32,809 nt of DNA from the NCBI GenBank assembly GCA_030430455.1, contig JAUIJB010000045.1, forward strand, positions 1 to 32,809, read 5' to 3'. The position numbers and the translations under genes were made by a program. Origin of the DNA: Verrucomicrobiia bacterium. Lineage in GTDB: Bacteria > Verrucomicrobiota > Verrucomicrobiia > Verrucomicrobiales > Akkermansiaceae. Of this stretch, positions 23,005 to 30,800 are shown piece after piece. Numbering within the stretch: position 1 is the first letter of the stretch; every line of letters starts with the position of its first letter. The notes beneath the pieces are model-generated. The model made no database searches. It was not told the DNA's origin and saw only the letters and a program-made list of their open reading frames with translations.

Positions 23005-23664
23005 ATGTCACCCGATGCCATCCGCGAGCTCGCCCGGCACTTTCCCGGCCGCTGGGACCACCACTACATCGCGGCGAAGATCAAGTCCGACCCGCTGTAT
23101 GAGGCCGTCTTGGCGGAGTTCCGCGAATCCGAGCTCCCCCTCCTCGACCTTGGCTGCGGCCTTGGATTGCTCGCCTTCTTCCTGCGCCACAACGGACTCG
23201 GCTTTCCCATCCTTTCCCTCGACTACGACCAGCGGAAGATCCTCGAGGCGCGCCGCGTCGCCGGCGAGCTGGGGCTGGAGAGGCTCGACTTCGAGCATCA
23301 TGATGCCCGCGAGGGCCTCCCGGCTCACCAGGGCAACGTCAGCATCCTCGACATCCTGCAGTTCTTCAAACCGGCGGAACAGCAGTTGCTTCTCACCGAG
23401 GCTGCGGAGCGGGTTGCCCCGGGGGGGAAGCTGGTCATCCGCTCCGGACTGCGCGACCGTTCCCTGCGCTTCCGCATCACCGTCGCGGGCGACCTCTTTG
23501 CCAAGTGGACCTTCTGGATGAAGGCCGCCCCCGTCTACTACCCGGGCCGCGAGGACTTCGAGCAAGCGCTTTCCGACCATGGCCGGTTGTCGATCTCCCC
23601 GCTCTGGGGAGGCACCCCCTTCAACAACCACCTGATCGTGCTGACCAAGGCAACAGCCGGGTGA
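23005..23664 (+). CDS. Class I SAM-dependent methyltransferase
   Basis: A 219-residue protein with a class I methyltransferase core. Motif I LLDLGCGLGLLAFFL (~46-60) binds S-adenosylmethionine. The acidic residue after beta-2 is in ILSLDYDQRKILEA. VSILDILQFFKPAEQQ and APGGKLVIRSGLRD match the post-II and III regions. The N-terminal WDHHYIAAKIKSDPLYEAV and the C-terminal PFNNHLIVLTKA are typical of small methyltransferases found near aryl polyene-like genes, though this is not diagnostic. It directly follows the GT2 gene on the same strand with a 101-base gap. The gene ends just before a repeat-rich region. Substrate unknown. Confidence 0.8.
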   Translation: MSPDAIRELARHFPGRWDHHYIAAKIKSDPLYEAVLAEFRESELPLLDLGCGLGLLAFFLRHNGLGFPILSLDYDQRKILEARRVAGELGLERLDFEHHDAREGLPAHQGNVSILDILQFFKPAEQQLLLTEAAERVAPGGKLVIRSGLRDRSLRFRITVAGDLFAKWTFWMKAAPVYYPGREDFEQALSDHGRLSISPLWGGTPFNNHLIVLTKATAG

Positions 23665-23698
23665 TTCGTCACCTCATCAAGCGGGACAGCTTCAAAGG

Positions 23699-23800
23699 AG
23701 CTTCAAAGGGACAGGTCACCAAACACCTCAAGCGGGACGGACAGCTTCAAAGGGACAGGTCACCAAACACCGGGTCACCAAACACCGGTCACCTGACACC
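23699..23800 (+). repeat. AGCTTCAAAGGGACAGGTCA-type repeats, upstream cluster
   Basis: Two identical 29-base copies (23699-23727 and 23743-23771) read AGCTTCAAAGGGACAGGTCA then CCAAACACC. Two shorter versions follow at 23772-23786 (GGGTCACCAAACACC) and 23787-23800 (GGTCACCTGACACC). Together with the 14-mer array they fill the 339 bases between the methyltransferase and transposase genes. One inverted copy lies downstream of the transposase at 25472-25494. Such GGGACAGGTCACC repeats are commonly associated with REP-type transposases, which are thought to mobilise them in trans. Confidence 0.75.
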
Positions 23801-23866
23801 AGAGGTTATCGTCGAAGGATAGCACCTTGGGGGCATGGGGACTGGAGGCATGGGGAGCTTCAAGAA

Positions 23867-23921
23867 GGCTCATGGGAGAGGCTCATGGGGACAGGCTCAT
23901 GGGGACCGGCTCATGGGGACA
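23867..23921 (+). repeat. 14-bp tandem repeat GGCTCATGGGGACA
   Basis: Four units run in tandem: a 13-base variant at 23867-23879, then 23880-23893, 23894-23907 (one change) and 23908-23921. The array ends in GGTCAATTG and lies about 80 bases before the transposase start. Weaker relatives (GGCATGGGGA) occur just upstream at 23832-23857. Confidence 0.75.
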
Positions 23922-24003
23922 GGTCAATTGCACAGAACACGAGGAGCGCGACCACCTCAAGAATTGGGCTTGCCCAAGGTGTTCATTTGAGTATCTTTTG
24001 AGT

Positions 24004-25131
24004 ATGCGCCAACGGCGACAACTTGCTCCATGGCAACGCAACCATCTGGCTACCAATGGCTTGAATCCTGACAACCCCAAGGTTGCGGAAGCCCTAGCCG
24101 CCTTGAACGGCAAGCCCGCAATCTACCATTGCCTCTCTCGAGTTGTGAACCGGGATCGCGTTTTGAAGAGGCCTGAGCGGGACATGTTCGTCAAACTGAT
24201 GAGGCGCTACGAGGCCTTCTGCCAGGTGGTCGTATGGACCCACTGCGTGATGTCGAACCACTTTCACATCCTGGTTGAGGTCCCAGCTCCGCCTGAAGAT
24301 GGAGGTGCTTCTTGGTCCGATGAGCGACTCCTCCATCACCTGGAGATCATTTACAGCAAATCAAAGGTCGAGGAGCTTCGTTGGGAACTCGCCCGATTGC
24401 GCCGACTCAAGGAAGCTGCTGCGGCCGAGGAATTCCGCAGCCGCTACTTCCGGCGCATGTGGGACCTCTCCGAATTCATGAAGATCGTGAAGCAATCCTT
24501 TTCGCAGTGGTTCAACCGCAGGCATGAGCGGCGCGGAGTGCTCTGGGAAGGGCGCTTTCAGAGTGAGCTTGTCGAAGACGGGCATGCCGCGCGCCGCGTT
24601 GCCACCTATATCGACCTGAACCCGGTGCGAGCGGCGCTTGTCGATGACCCCAAGGATTGGCGATGGAGTGGATATGGCGAAGCCGTTTCAGGAATTGTGG
24701 CGGCGCGCCGGGGTCTGCAGAGAGTCGTCCTGGAGAAAGCATACACCCGGACCAGCAACAAGCGCGCTACCGACGAAGCGACCACTGTCCGCCAGATCCT
24801 GCGGAGCTATCGCATGGCCCTATTCACCGACGGGAAGGAGCATCCACGTGATGCGAGGAAGAACCGTGCCGGGATTGATCATGCACGCGTCAAAAGAGTG
24901 CTGGAAGAAGGGGGAAGCTTGAGCGAGGCCGATCTCCTCTCATGCAAGACGCGCTACTTCATCGATGGCATCGTCATCGGTGGCGAGGGATTTGTGGATC
25001 ATGTTTTCGAACTGATCCGCGGAAGCCTCGGTGACCGAAGAAGGACGGGAGCACGAAGGATGCGCCGCGTCCACAGCAAGCTCCGCACGCTACGAGACCT
25101 GCAAAAAGATGCCTTGGTTTGTCAGGGATGA
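24004..25131 (+). CDS. REP-associated tyrosine transposase-like protein (RAYT, Y1_Tnp)
   Basis: A 375-residue protein of the IS200/IS605-like Y1 transposase superfamily, the REP-associated branch. The HUH metal site is H86-F-H88 in CVMSNHFHILVE, preceded by the strand PAIYHCLSRVVNRDRVL. The family block GVLWEGRFQSELVED and YIDLNPVRAALVDDPKDWRWSGY follow. In the catalytic helix (MKIVKQSFSQWFNRRH) the position where many relatives have the attacking Tyr is occupied by F166, so activity is uncertain. The C-terminal ~110 residues are an extension seen in some long RAYTs. I start at the ATG at 24004; earlier in-frame starts would translate the repeat array. Codon use is less GC-biased than in neighbours, consistent with acquisition. 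Confidence 0.8.
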   Translation: MRQRRQLAPWQRNHLATNGLNPDNPKVAEALAALNGKPAIYHCLSRVVNRDRVLKRPERDMFVKLMRRYEAFCQVVVWTHCVMSNHFHILVEVPAPPEDGGASWSDERLLHHLEIIYSKSKVEELRWELARLRRLKEAAAAEEFRSRYFRRMWDLSEFMKIVKQSFSQWFNRRHERRGVLWEGRFQSELVEDGHAARRVATYIDLNPVRAALVDDPKDWRWSGYGEAVSGIVAARRGLQRVVLEKAYTRTSNKRATDEATTVRQILRSYRMALFTDGKEHPRDARKNRAGIDHARVKRVLEEGGSLSEADLLSCKTRYFIDGIVIGGEGFVDHVFELIRGSLGDRRRTGARRMRRVHSKLRTLRDLQKDALVCQG

Positions 25132-25354
25132 GCCAGCACCTGATTCGGTGCCGGCTCGGACCCTACACTGAATCAATGGAGGGCGCGCCCGCGTTTGCTT
25201 TTCGGGCTTGGCGGATCCGGCACGGGTTCCAGAGCCGCATGAGGATCCGTCGAGCATTACCTGGGCACCACGGATTCAGACACGCTCCGACCTTCCAAGC
25301 GAGCAGCTCCTTCGCAGGCTCCAATCGCCCTTCCTCATCATCAGGCAGACGTCC

Positions 25355-25393
25355 TGTCCCCCTGGAATGTCCCCCTGGAATGTCCCCTTGGAA
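25355..25393 (+). repeat. 13-bp tandem repeat TGTCCCCCTGGAA, three units
   Basis: Units lie at 25355-25367, 25368-25380 and 25381-25393 (the last with C to T). The related GTCCCCTTGAA follows at 25397-25407. On the minus strand the unit TTCCAGGGGGACA resembles the TTCAAAGGGACA core of the upstream repeats, so this is probably the opposite-orientation partner of that cluster. Confidence 0.7.
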
Positions 25394-25471
25394 AGAGTCC
25401 CCTTGAAATGAAACACCGTCCCAGCGCTCAGGCGACCTGTCCCTTTAAAGCACTATCTCCATCCCCCATCC

Positions 25472-25494
25472 AGGTGACCTGTCCCCTTGAAGCT
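25472..25494 (-). repeat. Inverted copy of the AGCTTCAAAGGGACAGGTCA repeat
   Basis: On the minus strand this reads AGCTTCAAGGGGACAGGTCA then CCT. It matches the first 22 bases of the copies at 23699 and 23743 with one change (AAAGGG to AAGGGG). It lies 341 bases after the transposase stop, so the transposase gene is bracketed by oppositely oriented copies. Confidence 0.75.
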
Positions 25495-25608
25495 GCTTCC
25501 CTGAGCTGAGGCACTGTCGCACAGGTAGGATGAGGTGACTGGCAGCTCGATTTACTCGGTTCGGGTTATCGATCCCGATAGGAGAATCGGCCAGGATTCC
25601 GCAGGTTC

Positions 25609-27816
25609 ATGCGTTCGATTCTCCTGCTGGTTTGCCTTCTGCTTCCGACTTTCGCCAAACCCACCCTTTGGATCATCGGGGACTCGACCGTGCGTACCCA
25701 GACCGCAGGCCAGCTCGGCTGGGGGGACCCGCTGGTCGCCGAGTTCGATCCCGCAATGATCGAGGTCAGGAATCGCGCCATCGGGGGACGAAGCAGCCGG
25801 ACCTTCCTCAGCGAGGGCCGTTGGGACGCCATCCTCGCCAACCTCGAGGAGGGCGACTTCGTCCTCATGCAGTTCGGCCACAACGACGGCGGGGAAATGT
25901 TCAGCGGCAATCGCCCCCGGGCCAGCATCAAGGGAAATGGCGACGAGAGCGAGAGCGGCACCGTCGAGATGACGGGCCAGCAGGAGGAGGTGCGCTCGTT
26001 CGGCTGGTACCTCCGCCACTACTGCAGGACCGCCCGGGAGAAGGGCGCGACCCCGATCGTCGCCTCGCTGATCCCGCGCAACCGCCGGGGCGAGGATGAC
26101 AGGATCGCCCGTGCGGACCGCAGTTATGCCCGATGGGCACGGGAGGCGGCACACGACGAGGGAGCCTACTTCATCGACTTCAATGCCGTGCTCGCCGGCC
26201 GCTACGACGAACTCGGCGAGGACGCCGTCGACGCGCTTTTTGCCGAAGGCGACCACACCCACACCGCTCCCGACGGTGCGGCCTTCAACGCCCGCGTGAT
26301 GGCCGAGCAGATCCGACAGCTCGACGGTTGCCAGCTCGGTGCCTGCCTGCGCGACGCCGACTGCTGGCTCCCGCGGGTCTTTTCCGACCACATGGTCCTC
26401 CAGCGCGAAGCACCGGTTCCAGTCTGGGGCCGCACCCGCCCCGACACCCCCGTGGTGGTCTCCTTTGCGGGCAACAAGGCGAGCACGACCTCGGCCGACG
26501 ACGGCACCTGGTCGGTCAAGCTGCCCCCGCAACCCGCCGGCGGCCCCTTCCGCCTCGAGGTCGAGGCGGCGGCCACGAGGAGCTTTTCGGACGTGATGGT
26601 CGGCGAGGTGTGGTTGTGCTCGGGTCAGTCGAACATGAGCATGACCGTGGCCCCGAGCCGGCTCCGTCCATGGGCCGGCGTTCGTGACTGGGAAAAGGAG
26701 GTCGCCGAGGGGGACGTTCCCGGCATCCGCATGTTCAGTGCCGCCCTGACCCTGCGCGAGCACCCGCAGCCGGACGTCGAGGGAACCTGGCGGGTCGCTT
26801 CTCCGGAGAGCGTCCCCGAATTCTCCGCGGTGGCCTGGTTCTTCGCACTCGACCTTCACGATCGACTCGAGGTTCCCATCGGGCTGGTCACCTGTGCGTT
26901 CGGCGGCAGCAAGGCCGAGGCCTGGACCAGCCGCGAGAAGCTCGCCTCGGAGCCCGAGCTGGCTCCCCTGCTGAAGGACTTCGGCGGGAAGCAGGTCCAC
27001 TACCGCGACCATCCGCAGCTGCTGGCCGAGTATGGCGCCGCCCGCACCGAGTGGATCCGGTCCGGACGCAGCACCCGCGCGCCTGCTCACCCGAACCCGG
27101 TCTTCGACAAGCACAACCCCTGCGTGCTCTTCAACGGCATGCTCCACCCGGTGCTTGGCTACGGCATCCGCGGGGCCATCTGGTACCAGGGCGAGTCGAA
27201 CGTCGAGACCCGCGAGCACTACCCGGCTGCCAAGAAGGCACTGATCGAGGATTGGCGGCAACGCTGGGGCATCGGGGACTTCCCATTCCACTTCGTCCAG
27301 CTCGCCGGCTACCACGAACCGGTCGAGAAACCGGGCGAGAGCCCGTGGGCGGAAATGCGCGAGGCCCAGGCCAGCGCCCTGTCGCTGGCCAACACCGGCA
27401 TGGCCGTCGCGCATGACATCGGGGAGGCACGCGACATCCACCCGCGGAACAAACAGGATGTCGGCCAGCGACTGGCGCGGGTCGCCATCGTCCAGACCTA
27501 CGGGGGCGAGGGCCTGCCCGGGGGCCCGGTGGCGGAGGGCGCGACGCTTGAAGGCAACCGCATCCGCATCCACTTCTCGCGGGTTGGTGACGGGCTGACC
27601 GCCAAGGGCGGAACCCCGCGCCACTTCGCCATCGCCGGCGGGGACGGACGCTACTTTTGGGCGGAGGCGGCCATCGAAAGCGACGACGTGCTCGTCAGCC
27701 ACCCCGAGGTCCCCCGCCCGGTCGAGGTCCGCTATGCCTGGGCCGACAATCCCGCGGCCGCCAACCTCTGCAATTCCGCGGGACTTCCCACCGCGCCGTT
27801 CCGCATTCAACCGTGA
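25609..27816 (+). CDS. Secreted two-domain esterase: rhamnogalacturonan acetylesterase-like (SGNH) fused to sialate O-acetylesterase-like (SASA)
   Basis: A 735-residue exported protein with a signal peptide at 1-16 (SILLLVCLLLPTFA). The N-terminal domain (~18-240) is an SGNH/GDSL hydrolase of rhamnogalacturonan acetylesterase type: S26 in IIGDSTVRTQ, block II NRAIGGRSSRTF, QFGHND (88-93) and D215-H-T-H218. The second domain (~250-735) is a SASA esterase: a beta-rich part with RVFSDHMVLQREAPVPVWGR, S338 in WLCSGQSNMSM, AIWYQGESNV (~523-532) and IGEARDIHPRNK. Each domain carries its own apparent catalytic residues, so one chain could remove acetyl groups from two positions or polysaccharides. 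It lies 53 bases upstream of a pectate lyase gene, supporting a role in deacetylating pectin or rhamnogalacturonan before cleavage. Confidence 0.88.
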   Translation: MRSILLLVCLLLPTFAKPTLWIIGDSTVRTQTAGQLGWGDPLVAEFDPAMIEVRNRAIGGRSSRTFLSEGRWDAILANLEEGDFVLMQFGHNDGGEMFSGNRPRASIKGNGDESESGTVEMTGQQEEVRSFGWYLRHYCRTAREKGATPIVASLIPRNRRGEDDRIARADRSYARWAREAAHDEGAYFIDFNAVLAGRYDELGEDAVDALFAEGDHTHTAPDGAAFNARVMAEQIRQLDGCQLGACLRDADCWLPRVFSDHMVLQREAPVPVWGRTRPDTPVVVSFAGNKASTTSADDGTWSVKLPPQPAGGPFRLEVEAAATRSFSDVMVGEVWLCSGQSNMSMTVAPSRLRPWAGVRDWEKEVAEGDVPGIRMFSAALTLREHPQPDVEGTWRVASPESVPEFSAVAWFFALDLHDRLEVPIGLVTCAFGGSKAEAWTSREKLASEPELAPLLKDFGGKQVHYRDHPQLLAEYGAARTEWIRSGRSTRAPAHPNPVFDKHNPCVLFNGMLHPVLGYGIRGAIWYQGESNVETREHYPAAKKALIEDWRQRWGIGDFPFHFVQLAGYHEPVEKPGESPWAEMREAQASALSLANTGMAVAHDIGEARDIHPRNKQDVGQRLARVAIVQTYGGEGLPGGPVAEGATLEGNRIRIHFSRVGDGLTAKGGTPRHFAIAGGDGRYFWAEAAIESDDVLVSHPEVPRPVEVRYAWADNPAAANLCNSAGLPTAPFRIQP

Positions 27817-27869
27817 AACTGCCCGTGGCGAAACGCCCGGAACGGGCCTATTCTCCTCCTACCAGATCC

Positions 27870-30800
27870 ATGTTGCCCAGACTCGCTCTACTTCTCATCG
27901 CCCTGACGGGATCGACGCTGGCCCAGATCCCCGCCTTCCCCGGTGCCGAGGGCTTCGGCGGCCATGCCACCGGCGGCCGCGGCGGCGACGTCTACACGGT
28001 GACCAACCTGAATTCCTCCGGCCCGGGCTCGCTTCGCTACGGGGTCGAGAACGCACCCTCCGGCGGGCGCACCATCGTCTTCGCGGTCAGCGGCTACATC
28101 CCGATCTCCTACAACAGCGACACCCGCAACCAGACGCTGCGCATCGTCCGCGACAAGGTCACCATCGCCGGCCAGACCGCGCCGGGCGACGGCATCGGCC
28201 TGAAGGACGGCCGGATCCTGATGACCGGCGACAACTGCATCCTCCGCAACCTGCGCGTCCGCCACGGCAAGGGCGGCGGCGCCGGCGACTGCCTCAACAT
28301 CGATTCCTCGGCCGGCAACTCGATCGTCGACCACCTGTCGATGCAGTTCAGCACCGACGAGAACATCTCCTTCTTCAGCAGCACGCTCGACGACTTCACC
28401 CTGCAGTATTCGGTGAGCGCCTGGGGGCTGGAGAGCCACAACGCCGGCGGCCTGTGGGACCTCGAGGACGGCTCGTGCCACCACTCGCTGTGGGCCCACC
28501 ACAAGACCCGCAACCCGAAGGCGCGGCCCTACGGGTTGCTCGAGTGGGTCAACAACGTGACCTACGACTGGGGCATCGGCTTCATCATGGGCGACTCGTC
28601 GACCCCCGCGCCGTGGAAGGCGAACGTGATCGGCTCCTATTTCCTCTCCCCGCCGGGCTACACCGACGGCACCGCGATCGAGAAGGCGCGCATCGACCGC
28701 AACGGCAACCCGAATTTCTCGCTCCACCTCGACGACTGCCTGCACGACTCCGACGGCGACGGCCAGCTCGACGGCACCGACAAGGGCTACGGCATCGTCC
28801 AGGGCAGCGCCTGGGTCCCGGGCAACAACTACAACGAGGGCGACTACGTCTACGTCAGGGCGGACACCCCCTTCGCCGGGGCCGGCGGCAACATCGCGAT
28901 CGACGCCGACGACCCGCTGACGGCCTACAAGAAGGTCGTCTCGAAGGCCGGTGCGGTGCGCATGAGCGCCAACTACAGCGGCCCGCTGCGCGACGAGGTC
29001 GACACCCTGCTGTTCGAGAACGTGGTCAACCAGGTGCACAGCCGGATTTCCGACGAGAACCAGCTGCCGGTCTCGAACGAAGGCTTCGGCACGCTGAACT
29101 CGACCGCCCCGCCGCTCGACAGCGACCTCGACGGCATGCCCGACTCCTGGGAGTCCGCGCTCGGTTCCGATCCGAACGGGCAGGACCACAACACCGTCTT
29201 CGGCAGCACCGCCGGCACCTTCTTTCCCCCCGGCACTCCGACCGGCTACACCTATCTCGAGGAATATCTCCACTACAAGTCCATCCCCCACGGCGTGCTG
29301 GCCAGGAACACCGCGGCCAAGACCTCATCGATCACCATCGACCTGCGGAAATACACCGGCGGCTTCGCCGACTCCGCGAGCTTCACCATCGGCGGCATCA
29401 CCAACGGGTCGGTGCAGCAATTCGCCGCCAACGGAACGACGCCATCGGGCAGCGGCCCGGTCGTCACCTTCACGCCGACCGTCGACTTCTCGGGCCGCGC
29501 CGGCTTCGACTTCACGGTCGACGACGGCAGCAGCTGGACCCAGCGGATGGCGCTGCTGGTGACGGTGGCCGCGCTGCCCCGCGACATCACCTGGACCGGC
29601 GGCCTCGGCGGCAACAGCTGGGACACCACGACGACCAACTGGGAGGAATCCGGCGGCAGCCCGACCACCTTCAACGACGGCGACAACGCCCTCTTCGACG
29701 ACCAGGGAAATCCCGCCACCATCCCGATCAGCGGCACCCGCTCACCGAACTCGGTCACCGTGACCGGGTCGCAGGACTACCGCTTCTCCGGCCCGGGCAG
29801 CCTCGCCATCGCCACCAGCCTCACCAAGGCCTCGGACACGACGCTGACGCTGGACACCACGGTCACCTCGGCGAGCGGAACGCTTCTCAACGGCGGGATC
29901 ACCACCATCAACGACGGCGGCAACATCGCCGGCGGCCCGATCCAGTTCACCGGCGGTGCCACCTTGAACGACGACACCGGAAGCGACTACTTCACCCTGG
30001 CTCCCGACATCGAGGTCGATGCCGGGGCCACCGGGAACCTCGAGCTATCCTCCCGCTGCACCCTCTCCGGCTCGCTCTCGGGGGGCGGAACCTTCAACAT
30101 CTTCTCGCCCTCGACCCTCGGGACGGAGGGCCGCGCCTATCTCGACGGTGCCTCGGCCGGCTGCACCGGCAGCGTCAACCTTTCCGGCGGCGCCACGGCC
30201 CCGGGCAACGGCGGCCGGATTGCCTTCCGGGCGCTCAGCGGGAACTTCGACGGGTTCCCCTCCGCCAGGGTGAACCTGGCCGGCATCGACCTCTTCACCC
30301 AGAACTACTCCTTCGGGAACACCTACTCCTTCGGTGAGCTCTCCGGCGACGCCAACTCACGGATCCGCGGCGCCTACAACGACAGCGGCGTCACGGCCCT
30401 GACGGCCGGGCAGCTCGGAACGGACTCCGAGTTCGCCGGGACGATCAGCGACGGCATGCCGAGCGCGACCGAGTTCTCGAAGTATGGCAACGGCACCCTG
30501 ACCCTTTCCGGCGCCAACAGCTACAGCGGGAACACCGCGATCTGGGAGGGCGAACTGCGGGTCACCGGATCGCTCGGCAGCACCGACGTCTTCGTCGGCG
30601 ACGGCGCGACCCTCAGCGGCAGCGGTCCGATGGGAGACCTCCTGACGGCGCAGGACGGCTCGACCATCTCGCCCGGCGACCACCCCGGCGAGGCGGGGAC
30701 GATGAACACGGCCAACGGATTCGAGTTGAAGGCGGCGACGATGAGGTACGACCTTTCCGGCAACCCGGCCTCGGGCAACGACAAGATCGAGAATGCCGCC

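Larger units (their letters stand above)
25132..25608. other. Repeat-bearing intergenic region downstream of the RAYT gene
   Basis: This 477-base stretch has no convincing gene. The first ~220 bases are unremarkable. From 25350 it carries the 13-mer array, the word GCGACCTGTCCC (25432-25443) and the inverted repeat copy at 25472-25494. The last ~100 bases should contain the promoter and ribosome-binding region of the esterase gene (AGGAGA at 25580-25585 is too distant to be its Shine-Dalgarno sequence). No clear -35/-10 pair is seen. Confidence 0.5.

Noticed and set aside
23665..23930. Possible CRISPR array in the repeats upstream of the transposase
   Set aside because: Repeats are not regularly spaced with unique spacers, the units are tandem or truncated, and no cas gene is present.
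25119..25411. Short open frames downstream of the transposase
   Set aside because: They run across the tandem repeats, have no ribosome-binding site and show no recognisable protein features.
27734..30337. A long frame overlapping the pectate lyase in the +2 phase
   Set aside because: The translation is Arg/His/Pro-rich with no domain, while the overlapping frame encodes clear pectate lyase and repeat motifs.
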